The notes under the pieces: generated by a model
Told to the model about the DNA's origin: nothing
What the model saw: the letters and a program-made list of their open reading frames with translations, nothing else
Databases searched by the model: none
Assembly (NCBI RefSeq): GCF_001854325.1
Contig: NZ_CP017754.1
Coordinates: 2,666,001 to 2,730,000, forward strand
From: Cupriavidus malaysiensis
GTDB lineage: Bacteria; Pseudomonadota; Gammaproteobacteria; Burkholderiales; Burkholderiaceae
DNA: 64,000 nucleotides
Direction of reading: 5' to 3'
Translations under genes and position numbers: made by a program
Shown: piece by piece, positions 26,691 through 33,914 of the stretch
How the letters are laid out: each line of letters begins with the position of its first letter
Position numbering within the stretch: the stretch's first letter is position 1

Positions 26691-27110
26691 TCAGAACGGC
26701 ACCATGGCGAAGTCTTCCTTGCCGACGTCGCACAGCGGGCAGCGCCAGTCCTCCGGGACATCCGCCCAGCGTGTCCCCGGAGCGATGCCTTCCTCGGGCA
26801 GGCCTGCGGCTTCGTCGTACACCCAGCCGCAGATCAGGCAGATCCACTGCTGGAAGCCGTCCGCTGCGCCGGCGGAAACCGGCGCGTCCGTGCCATCCGA
26901 CGCCTCCGCAGCGGCCGGCATCGTGCCATCCAGGGCGAACACGGCGGGCGGCTCGGTGTCGGGCCTGCCCGGCTGCAGCCTCGCCTGCAGCAAGTCGAGC
27001 AGGCGTGCGGCCTCCTCGGCCGACAGATCGATCCAGAAGGGATCGCCGGCGCCGTCGTTGAGACGGCCCGGCGAAAACTGCAGTTCTAGGACGGTACCTT
27101 TCCTGTACAT
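26691..27110 (-). CDS. Rubredoxin-domain protein with N-terminal extension, 139 aa
   Basis: The last 55 residues form a rubredoxin: WICLICGWVYDEAAG, then RWADVPEDWRCPLCDVGKEDF, with four Cys ligands for one Fe. The first 85 residues (including DPFWIDLSAEEAARLLDLLQARL) are a separate acidic helical region ending in an Ala/Asp-rich linker; this part is not known to me. It would act as a cytosolic one-electron carrier. It converges with the amidase gene. Confidence 0.88.
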   Translation of the reverse strand: MYRKGTVLELQFSPGRLNDGAGDPFWIDLSAEEAARLLDLLQARLQPGRPDTEPPAVFALDGTMPAAAEASDGTDAPVSAGAADGFQQWICLICGWVYDEAAGLPEEGIAPGTRWADVPEDWRCPLCDVGKEDFAMVPF

Positions 27111-27217
27111 GGTTCAAGCCATTCAGTGAGCGGGCCGGTGCGCCACCGGCATCGAAGCCTCCCCCGTGCCGGCGCGCGCCGGCAGGCCGGGAGCGGGCCG
27201 CCAGGTCAATTGGCCGA

Positions 27218-27517
27218 TCAGCCGCTGAATCCGCGCACGCAGCTCGCGACCATGGCGAGCGCGGCGATCAGCGGGCAGCCGGCCGTCAGCAGGACCAGCG
27301 CCGAGCGGGCCGAGGCGGCCGCCGCCAATCCGGCCAGCGCAAGCAGTGCCCCGACGAAGACAGGGCTCGCGGTCCGCAGCCAGGGCGTGTCGAGCGCCAG
27401 CAGCGCCAGGATGGCCGCGACGCCGACGCCGAACAGCACACGGAAGGTGTCGATGCGCGGCGACTGGTTGGAAAGGGCCGGCTGCTGCGCGGCAGGTGCG
27501 CTCGATCTCGTGGGCAT
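27218..27517 (-). CDS. Small integral membrane protein, 99 aa
   Basis: A polar N-terminus (about 25 residues) is followed by three hydrophobic segments (VLFGVGVAAILALLAL, ASPVFVGALLALAGLAAAA and ALVLLTAGCPLIAALAMVA). It looks like a small inner-membrane protein of the kind annotated as hypothetical in Burkholderiaceae. It is divergent from the LysR gene to its right. Confidence 0.65.
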   Translation of the reverse strand: MPTRSSAPAAQQPALSNQSPRIDTFRVLFGVGVAAILALLALDTPWLRTASPVFVGALLALAGLAAAASARSALVLLTAGCPLIAALAMVASCVRGFSG

Positions 27518-27641
27518 GGGACGGCTGGGACGGCAGAAAGGACGGGGAAGGTGGAGAAGCGAGACAGATCAGCGAGATCCGAAGGATGGTCATGATACCC
27601 ATCCACCCGCAGTAGATCGAGAGCCCGCTGGTAGACTGAAT

Positions 27642-27658
27642 GTTTCCTCACAGGAAAC
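27642..27658. promoter_or_regulatory. Inverted repeat at the LysR start
   Basis: A perfect 7-bp inverted repeat, gtttcct / aggaaac, with a 3-base centre ends three bases before the ATG at 27662 and includes the probable ribosome site. Protein binding or a hairpin here could repress translation or transcription of the regulator. Confidence 0.45.
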
Positions 27659-27661
27659 GAT

Positions 27662-28546
27662 ATGGACACCCTGCTCAGCCTGCGGGTCTTCCGCGAGATC
27701 GTCGAGCGCGGCAGCTTTGCCGCCGCTGCCGACAAGCTCGCCATGTCCACCGCCATGGCCAGCAAGCACGTCGCCGCCCTGGAGCGCCGCCTCGGCGCCC
27801 GCCTGCTGAACCGCACCAGCCGCCACCAGAGCCTGACCGAAGCCGGCGAGCTCTACTACGCCCAGTGCTGCGAAGCGCTGGAGATCATGGACGCGGCCGA
27901 TGCCGCCGTCAGCCAGAGCGCCGCCGCGCCGCGCGGCACCTTGAAGGTGACAGCTCCGGTGTGGTGCGCCAGCGCCCGCTTCGTCGACGCGCTGGCCGAC
28001 TACCGGCGGCGCTACCCCAGCGTGCTGGTGGACCTGCGCCTGGAGAACCAGAAGGTCGACCTGGTCCACGAGGGCTATGACGTGGCGCTGCGCGCCACCG
28101 ACGCCCCCTCGCCCGCGCTGATCGCCCGGCCGATCTGTCCCATCGACTTCCACCTCGTCGCCAGCCGCGCCTTCCTCGACCGGCATGGCTGGCCGGCCAA
28201 GGCCGCCGACATCGCGCGCTACGATGCCGTGCTGCCGACCTACACCAGCCGCGAGAACGCGACCCTGCGCGGCCCCCAGGGCCAGGTGGCGGTGCGCCTG
28301 CGGCCCAGCCTGAAGACCGACGACACCAGCCTGGCCCACCGCGCGGTGCAGGCCGGCATGGGGATCGCCTTCCTGCCGGCCTGGCTGGTGGAGGCGGACC
28401 TGGCCGCGGGAAGCCTGGTGCGCGTGCTGCCCGACCACGAACTGGCGCCGATCACCCTGTATGCCGTGTACACCAGCCGCAAGTACCTGGCGCCGAAGGT
28501 CCGCTCCTTCATCGACCACTTTTCGCACGCCCTGGCGGCGGCCTGA
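27662..28546 (+). CDS. LysR-family transcriptional regulator
   Basis: The 294-residue protein has the LysR helix-turn-helix (LRVFREIVERGSFAAAADKLAMSTAMASKHVAALERRLGARLLNR) and a type 2 periplasmic-binding-like effector domain (GTLKVTAPVWCASARFVDALADYRRRYP). It resembles the CrgA/DmlR-like group acting on neighbouring genes. Its target is not obvious: the nearest divergent gene is the 99-aa membrane protein. Confidence 0.92.
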   Translation: MDTLLSLRVFREIVERGSFAAAADKLAMSTAMASKHVAALERRLGARLLNRTSRHQSLTEAGELYYAQCCEALEIMDAADAAVSQSAAAPRGTLKVTAPVWCASARFVDALADYRRRYPSVLVDLRLENQKVDLVHEGYDVALRATDAPSPALIARPICPIDFHLVASRAFLDRHGWPAKAADIARYDAVLPTYTSRENATLRGPQGQVAVRLRPSLKTDDTSLAHRAVQAGMGIAFLPAWLVEADLAAGSLVRVLPDHELAPITLYAVYTSRKYLAPKVRSFIDHFSHALAAA

Positions 28547-28652
28547 GAGGCCTGAACGCGCCCGCGCCGGCCCTGCCAGACCTTGCGAGGGCATTGCGCG
28601 GGCGAACGGCGCCTCACCGCCAGGATGCCGGTGGCCACACGCAACCCCAAAT

Positions 28653-28696
28653 TTACCCGGGTGTTATTGACCATTTATTATTACCCGGGTAATAAT
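28653..28696. promoter_or_regulatory. Operator region: 20-bp palindrome plus direct copy
   Basis: A perfect 20-bp palindrome centred on ttacccgggtaa (28677-28696) is preceded by a second ttacccgggt at 28653-28662, 28 bp apart start to start. The stretch is AT-rich except for the cccggg cores. It sits just upstream of the GIY-YIG/MarR operon, the expected place for a MarR-type dimer site. Confidence 0.6.
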
Positions 28697-28723
28697 TGGC
28701 GCTCCCAACCTGGAGCACCTGCT

Positions 28724-28819
28724 ATGACACCCGCCCTGACGCGCCTGCGTCCACCCCCACCCGCCAGCCCCGGCCCTGCCGCGCAGCCGGCCCCCGGCAC
28801 CAGCCAGGAGAGGCCATGA
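28724..28819 (+). CDS. Possible upstream small ORF, 31 aa
   Basis: An ATG at 28724 opens a Pro/Ala-rich frame whose stop overlaps the start of the GIY-YIG gene (ATGA). It could be a leader that couples translation, or chance. Composition is not protein-like and the ribosome site is weak. Confidence 0.25.
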   Translation: MTPALTRLRPPPPASPGPAAQPAPGTSQERP

Positions 28820-29181
28820 ACCAGCACCGGCGCGAACTCAAGCGGCAGTACCTGGAGACCCCGACCCGCGCCGGCGTCTACGCCATCCGCAACCTGGTGA
28901 ACGGCCGCCTGCTGGTCGCCGGCAGCAACGACGCGCAGGCCGCGCTCAACCGGCATCGCTTCGAACTCAAGCTCGGCGCCCATGCAGATGCGCTGCTGCG
29001 CCAGGACTGGGCGGAGCACGGCGAACCCGGCTTCGTCTTCGAGGTGGTGGACCGGGTCAAGCCGCGCGACGACCCTGCCTTCGATGCGGCGCAGGAACTG
29101 GCGGCCCTGGTCGAACTGTGGCGCCAGGGACTGTCGTGCACGCAGGCGCCGGGCTACGGCGCGCCGGGAGCGCAGCCATGA
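28816..29181 (+). CDS. Stand-alone GIY-YIG-like protein, 121 aa
   Basis: The ATG at 28816 follows a ggagagg ribosome site. The core AGVYAIRNLVNGRLLVAGSNDAQAALNRHRFEL matches the GIY-YIG fold: GVY, then a YIG-position strand degenerated to LLVAGS, then an Asn/Arg helix. FVFEVVDRVK corresponds to a later strand. The second signature Tyr is missing, so nuclease activity is uncertain and a regulatory or nucleic-acid-binding role is possible. Its stop overlaps the start of the MarR gene. Confidence 0.75.
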   Translation: MNQHRRELKRQYLETPTRAGVYAIRNLVNGRLLVAGSNDAQAALNRHRFELKLGAHADALLRQDWAEHGEPGFVFEVVDRVKPRDDPAFDAAQELAALVELWRQGLSCTQAPGYGAPGAQP

Positions 29182-29633
29182 ACGCAGCCATGGACACGGC
29201 CATGCATGCCGCCGCACTGGCGCTGGGCCTCGCCATCCAGCGCGCCCATGCCGGCCTGCGCCTCAAGCTCGACGATGAACTGGGACGGCGACACGGCATC
29301 GGCTTGACCGACTTCGCCTTGCTGGACCACCTGGACAGCTCCGGCGGCCAGTCCGCCCTGGCGGAACTGATGACGCCGCTAGGCTTGCAGCGCTCGGCGG
29401 TGCTGAAGCGCGTGTTGACGCTGGAGAAGATCGGCCTCGTCGCAAGGTGCGGCCTGGGCACCAGCCGCAGCGTCGCGCTGCGGCCGGCGGCGCGGGCCGT
29501 GGTGAGCATGGCGCGCGAGACGGTGGCATCCATCTGCGCGGGCGCGGCGGCCACGCTTGGCCCGTCCGACATGGACGCGCTGCCCGCCGCCTTGCGCACC
29601 TTCGCCGCGGCACCCGGGCTCCGGCTCGCCTAG
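29178..29633 (+). CDS. MarR-family transcriptional regulator
   Basis: Starting at ATG 29178 (ATGA overlap with the upstream stop), the 151-residue protein has a MarR layout: an N-terminal helix, LGRRHGIGLTDFALLDHLDSSGG, the recognition segment LAELMTPLGLQRSAVLKRVLTLEKIGLV and a short wing with ARCGLGTSRSVALRPAA. It probably regulates its own operon through the palindrome at 28677-28696. It converges with purA. Confidence 0.8.
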   Translation: MNAAMDTAMHAAALALGLAIQRAHAGLRLKLDDELGRRHGIGLTDFALLDHLDSSGGQSALAELMTPLGLQRSAVLKRVLTLEKIGLVARCGLGTSRSVALRPAARAVVSMARETVASICAGAAATLGPSDMDALPAALRTFAAAPGLRLA

Positions 29634-29652
29634 GCGCGCCGGAGCGCGGACC

Positions 29653-30951
29653 TCAGCCCGCGAACGGATGGCCGAACGGATCGCGGATCACGATCGTGTC
29701 GTCGCGTTCCGGTCCGGTGGTGACGATGTCCACGGGCACGCCGACGATCTCCTCGATCCCCCGCACCAGCGCCAGCGCCTGTGCCGGCAGGCGGTCGAGC
29801 GAGCGCACGCCCTGGGTCGGCTGCTCCCAGCCGGCGAAGCGGCGGTAGACGGGCACGGCGCGCCGCTGCGCGGCCAGGCTGGCCGGCGCATGATCCAGCC
29901 GCTGCCCGTCGAGTTCGTAGCCCACGCACACATCGATCGCTTCGAAGCCATCCAGCACGTCGATCTTGGTCAGCGCCAGGGCATCGATGCCCGCCACCTT
30001 GACCCCCTGCCGCAGCAGCGCCGCGTCCAGCCAGCCGCAGCGGCGCGGGCGCCCGGTGTTGACGCCGAACTCGCGCCCGCGCTCGCGCAGCAGTTCGCCC
30101 AGTCCGCCGGCCTGCTCGGTGGGGAACGGTCCCTCGCCGACCCGCGTGGCGTAGACCTTGCTGACCCCCAGCACCCGTCCGATCCGCGCCGGCGACACCC
30201 CGGTGCCGGTGGCGGCGCCCGCGGCAATGGTGGTCGACGAGGTGACGAAGGGATAGCTGCCCCAATCCACATCGAGCATCACGGCCTGCGACCCTTCGAA
30301 CACGGTGCGCCGGCCGTCGGCATGGGCGCGGTCCAGCAGGTGCCAGACCGGGCCGGCGAAGGGCAGGATACGCGGCGCCAGGGCCAGCAGCCCTTGCAGC
30401 ATCGGCTCCAGCGCGAAGGGCTCCAGGCCCAGGCCGCGGAACCACGCATTGTGATGGCGCAGCAACTGCTCCAGCTTGTCCGCCAGCAGTTCGGGCTCGC
30501 CCAGGTCGCAGACGCGCAGCCCGCGCCGCCCGACCTTGTCCTCGTAGGCCGGACCGATGCCGCGCAGCGTGGTGCCGATCGGCTTGGCGCGCAGCCCCTC
30601 CTGGGCGGCATCGATGGCGCGATGGATCGGCAGCACCAGCGTGGCGGTCTCGGCCACGCGCAGCGTCTGCGGCGTGACCTCCACGCCCAGCGCCTGCATG
30701 CGTCCGATCTCGGCCAGCAGCGCCTCGGGATCCACTGCCACGCCGTTGCCGATCAGCCCCAGCTTGCCGCGCACCACGCCGCTGGGCAGCAGGGCGAGCT
30801 TGTAGGTCTTGCCGTCCACCACCAGGGTGTGGCCGGCGTTATGCCCGCCGTTGTAGCGCGCCACGATATCGGCCCGCTCCGCCAGCCAGTCGACGATCCG
30901 GCCTTTTCCCTCATCGCCCCATTGAGCACCCACGACTACCACGTTCGACAT
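29653..30951 (-). CDS. purA: Adenylosuccinate synthetase
   Basis: The 432-residue enzyme joins IMP and aspartate using GTP in AMP synthesis. The GTP loop QWGDEGKGR with catalytic Asp13 and the NAGHT motif with His41 are intact, as are [26 protein letters not shown] and TKIDVLDG. Substitutions such as GGHNAGHT (commonly GGNNAGHT) and GKGRIVDW suggest a divergent copy. It is divergent from a LysR gene instead of lying in a housekeeping context, so a second purA elsewhere in the genome is plausible. Confidence 0.93.
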   Translation of the reverse strand: MSNVVVVGAQWGDEGKGRIVDWLAERADIVARYNGGHNAGHTLVVDGKTYKLALLPSGVVRGKLGLIGNGVAVDPEALLAEIGRMQALGVEVTPQTLRVAETATLVLPIHRAIDAAQEGLRAKPIGTTLRGIGPAYEDKVGRRGLRVCDLGEPELLADKLEQLLRHHNAWFRGLGLEPFALEPMLQGLLALAPRILPFAGPVWHLLDRAHADGRRTVFEGSQAVMLDVDWGSYPFVTSSTTIAAGAATGTGVSPARIGRVLGVSKVYATRVGEGPFPTEQAGGLGELLRERGREFGVNTGRPRRCGWLDAALLRQGVKVAGIDALALTKIDVLDGFEAIDVCVGYELDGQRLDHAPASLAAQRRAVPVYRRFAGWEQPTQGVRSLDRLPAQALALVRGIEEIVGVPVDIVTTGPERDDTIVIRDPFGHPFAG

Positions 30952-31022
30952 GGCGGCACCTCCACTTGCTTGGTCAGGTTTTCAGACATAGTTGAGAAGG
31001 CCGGCCTTGCCTTCGGACGAAC

Positions 31023-31057
31023 TATATCGGTGCTGGCTTGTTCGTCAAAACGATATA
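31023..31057. promoter_or_regulatory. LysR-type operator candidate in the purA/lysR gap
   Basis: tatatcg (31023-31029) and cgatata (31051-31057) form an inverted repeat 21 bases apart within the AT-rich 158-base gap between purA and the divergent LysR gene. This is where LysR regulators normally bind. Confidence 0.45.
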
Positions 31058-31109
31058 AACTGGGGCTCTTTGTCAGGAAAAATCACAAGCAAGGAAGCGC
31101 ATCGACGCC

Positions 31110-32021
31110 ATGGCCCGCCGCCTGCCGCCCCTCAATTCCCTGAAAGTGTTCGAAGCCGCCGCACGGCACGAGAGCTTCAGCGCCGCCGCCGCGGAGCTGT
31201 GCGTCACGCACGGCGCGGTGAGCCGGCACGTGGCCCAGCTCGAGGACTGGATCGGCCATGCACTGTTCCTGCGGCACGGCCGCCGGGTTGCGCTGACGGC
31301 ACCGGGACGCGCCTACCTGGCCGAAATCACGGCCGCCTTCGACCGCATCGCGCTGGCCACCAGCGAGCAGGTCCAGGCGGCGCGCCGGCAGGTCATCCGC
31401 GTCAACGCGCCGACCACCTTCGCGCTGCGCTGGCTGTTGCCGCGGCTGTCGGAGTTCCAGCTCGCCCATCCCGCCGTCGAAGTGCGGCTGACCACCTCGA
31501 ACGCCCCCGTCGGCAAGATCCGCGATGAAGTCGACATCGCCATCCGCGGCGGCGACCAGCAGGCCGACGGCTATGTCGCGCGCGAGTTCCTCGCCGAAGG
31601 GCGCCTGCCGGTCTGCTCGCCGCGCTTGCTGGAAACCCTGCCGCTGCGCCGCCCTGCCGATCTCGCCGGACACACCCTGCTGCACTCGGCGACCTATCCC
31701 GGCATGTGGTCGGAATGGCTCGAGGCCAGCGGCAACGGCGGCCTGGTGCCGCGCCAGTCGCTGCAGCTGGAGCACTTCTACCTGACGCTGCAGGCCGCCC
31801 TCGACGGGCTCGGCGTGGCCATGGGCCCGACCGCGCTGGTGGCGCTGGACGTCAAGGAAGGCCGCCTGGTCTTTCCCTTCCGCGGCCCCGTGCTGCCGCC
31901 CTGGCGCTACTACGCCTACGTGTCCGCCCGCCGTGCCGGCGACGAAGCCATCGGCAGCTTCCTGGCCTGGCTGGAAGCGGCGGGCGCCGAGGCCGCGGCC
32001 GCCACGGGGGCGCTGGCTTAG
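31110..32021 (+). CDS. LysR-family regulator, GcvA-like
   Basis: The N-terminal LPPLNSLKVFEAAARHESFSAAAAELCVTHGAVSRHVAQLEDWIG is the GcvA-type helix-turn-helix. The effector domain starts about residue 90 (QVIRVNAPTTFALRWLLPRLSEF). Length is 303 residues. It is transcribed away from purA and probably regulates it. Confidence 0.92.
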   Translation: MARRLPPLNSLKVFEAAARHESFSAAAAELCVTHGAVSRHVAQLEDWIGHALFLRHGRRVALTAPGRAYLAEITAAFDRIALATSEQVQAARRQVIRVNAPTTFALRWLLPRLSEFQLAHPAVEVRLTTSNAPVGKIRDEVDIAIRGGDQQADGYVAREFLAEGRLPVCSPRLLETLPLRRPADLAGHTLLHSATYPGMWSEWLEASGNGGLVPRQSLQLEHFYLTLQAALDGLGVAMGPTALVALDVKEGRLVFPFRGPVLPPWRYYAYVSARRAGDEAIGSFLAWLEAAGAEAAAATGALA

Positions 32022-32054
32022 CCGGGGGCCGGCCAAAGGCAGCGCCAGGTGGAG

Positions 32055-32741
32055 CTAGGCGGCGCGCAGGTAGGCACAGACCGCCCGCGCCAGCTCCGTC
32101 TCCATCGCCGCATCCTCCAGCCCGAGCGGACCGGGGTTGTTGATCACCGCATTGTTCAGCGCGCCGAACAGGAGCTGGAAGGCGAAGCGGATGCGCAGCC
32201 CGCCCGGCTCGTCCCGCACCGGCGCCGGCAGGCCGCGCAGGCGCATCACGCGGGGGACCAAGGCGTCGACGTAGTCGCGGCCGAGCTGGCGGATCGCATC
32301 CCAGCTCTGCGGATCGCGCCCGCGCTGCATCTGCGAGGCTCGCACCACGCCCTCATGGCGGCAGTACCAGCTGCGCATCGAGCGGACGATCAGCGCGATG
32401 CCCTCCTCCAGGTCCCACTCACCGGCATCGAGCTCCCCCGCCACCGGGCCGCGCTCCGCTGCCGAGGCCTCGATGGTCAGCGCCTGCAGCGCCTTGAAGA
32501 AGGCGTCCTTGCTGTCGAAGCGGCGATAGAAGGCGCCCGTGGTGACGTGCGCCCCGGCGCACAACTCCTCCACCGTCATGCCGTCCAGAGTGCGCGTGCG
32601 CAGCAATTGCCGGCCCGATTCGAGCAGGGCATCGGCGGTGCGCTTGCCGCGCGAATAACGCGGCGGGGTGAAGCCGGCCTGGCCATCCAGCGGGGCGAAG
32701 CCGTCCGCCGCAGCCGGCGCTTTCGTCATCGCTTTCGTCAT
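32055..32741 (-). CDS. TetR-family transcriptional regulator
   Basis: The helix-turn-helix lies at about residues 25-75 (KRTADALLESGRQLLRTRTLDGMTVEELCAGAHVTTGAFYRRFDSKDAFFKAL), followed by a helical ligand domain of about 150 residues. A gggaagggaaa ribosome site supports the start at 32741. It is divergent from the TauD-like dioxygenase gene and probably controls it. Confidence 0.9.
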   Translation of the reverse strand: MTKAMTKAPAAADGFAPLDGQAGFTPPRYSRGKRTADALLESGRQLLRTRTLDGMTVEELCAGAHVTTGAFYRRFDSKDAFFKALQALTIEASAAERGPVAGELDAGEWDLEEGIALIVRSMRSWYCRHEGVVRASQMQRGRDPQSWDAIRQLGRDYVDALVPRVMRLRGLPAPVRDEPGGLRIRFAFQLLFGALNNAVINNPGPLGLEDAAMETELARAVCAYLRAA

Positions 32742-32772
32742 GGTTTTCCCTTCCCGATCCGGTCTTGACCGA

Positions 32773-32797
32773 ACAAATGGTATTTCATACTATCAAT
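32773..32797. promoter_or_regulatory. TetR-type operator candidate
   Basis: The AT-rich segment contains the imperfect palindrome ggtat-ttc-atact (32779-32791) just upstream of tetR and about 100 bases before the dioxygenase gene. Placement fits a shared divergent promoter controlled by the TetR protein. Confidence 0.4.
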
Positions 32798-32898
32798 TCA
32801 AAAGATAACACCGATTACCAATTCATCCCGCGAGTCCTGCCGTCCCGCACGGCGGCACGGCCTGGCGGCAAAACCCTACCTATGGAGACCCTGGGACC

Positions 32899-33834
32899 AT
32901 GAGCAACGCTGCCACCCTGGAGCAACCGACCTCGACGCCGACCCCGGCCGCGGCCCCCGCCGTCGTGCGCGCCGGCACCCTCAAGGCATCGTTCACCGTC
33001 ACGCCGATCACACCGGTGATCGGCGCCGAGATCGGCAACATCGACCTGAGCGTGACACCGGACGAGGCCACCAGCGCAGCGCTGCGCGAGGCGCTGGTAC
33101 GCCACAAGGTGCTGGTCTTCCGCGACCAGGACATCAGCCCCGCGGCACACGTGGCGGTGGCGCGTCGCTTCGGCGAACTGGAGATCCACCCGGTCTTCCC
33201 CCGGCATCCGGAACATCCGGAACTGGTGCTGCTGGGCGGCAGCGAGCAGAACAAGGCGCGCGAGAACATCTATCACAGCGATGTTTCCTGGCGGGAGGTA
33301 CCGTCGATGGCGTCGATGCTGCGCTGCGTGGAATGCCCCGTGGCCGGCGGCGACACGCTGTGGGTCAACATGGCGCATGCCTATGCGCAATTGCCGCAGG
33401 AGATGAAGAGCCGCATCGACGGCCTGTACGCGGCGCACGACATCATGCCGGCCTTCGGCACGCGCATGACGCCGCAGCAGCGCGAGGAGAACCGCCAGCG
33501 CTTTCCCGTCGCCGTCCATCCGGTGGTGCGCACCCACCCGGAGAGCGGCGAGAAGATCCTCTACGTCAACGAGGCCTTCACCACCCACCTGGTCAACTTC
33601 GGCGAGAAGGCCGAGGTGCGCGTCGGCTTCGATTTCCGCGTGGCCGAGCTGGAACTGCTGCAATACCTGTTCCGCCAGGCCGCCATCCCCGAGTACCAGA
33701 TGCGGCTGCGCTGGCGCCCCAACACCATTGCCTTCTGGGACAACCGTGCCACCCAGCACTACGCCATCCAGGACTACTTCCCGGCCGTGCGGCGCATGAT
33801 GCGCGCCACCATCATCGGCGACAAACCCATCTGA
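32899..33834 (+). CDS. TauD/TfdA-family Fe(II)/2-oxoglutarate dioxygenase
   Basis: The 311-residue enzyme has the facial triad His126-x-Asp128 (YHSDVSW) and His287 (TQHYAIQDY), plus Arg302 for 2-oxoglutarate. It shows the family's GAEIGNIDL, LVFRDQDISP and GGDTLWVN segments. Such enzymes hydroxylate taurine, alkyl sulfates or aryloxyacetates to release sulfite or phenol; which one is used here is unknown. The Ala/Pro-rich first 25 residues are atypical. A ggagaccctgggacc stretch precedes the start. Confidence 0.92.
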   Translation: MSNAATLEQPTSTPTPAAAPAVVRAGTLKASFTVTPITPVIGAEIGNIDLSVTPDEATSAALREALVRHKVLVFRDQDISPAAHVAVARRFGELEIHPVFPRHPEHPELVLLGGSEQNKARENIYHSDVSWREVPSMASMLRCVECPVAGGDTLWVNMAHAYAQLPQEMKSRIDGLYAAHDIMPAFGTRMTPQQREENRQRFPVAVHPVVRTHPESGEKILYVNEAFTTHLVNFGEKAEVRVGFDFRVAELELLQYLFRQAAIPEYQMRLRWRPNTIAFWDNRATQHYAIQDYFPAVRRMMRATIIGDKPI

Positions 33835-33843
33835 AACCCTTCT

Positions 33844-33867
33844 GAACGGCCGAACGGCCGAACGGCC
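33844..33867. repeat. 8-bp tandem repeat, three copies
   Basis: Three copies of gaacggcc lie ten bases after the dioxygenase stop codon, in the gap before the convergent RND pump gene. Confidence 0.8.
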
Positions 33868-33914
33868 GGCGCGGCAGCGGCAGGCCGATGCCCGCCTCCG
33901 TCTGCACTACCGCT

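Noticed and set aside
29653..30951. Phage-type PurZ (2-aminoadenine pathway) instead of PurA
   Set aside because: Catalytic Asp13 and the standard PurA motifs are all present, whereas PurZ lacks the Asp.
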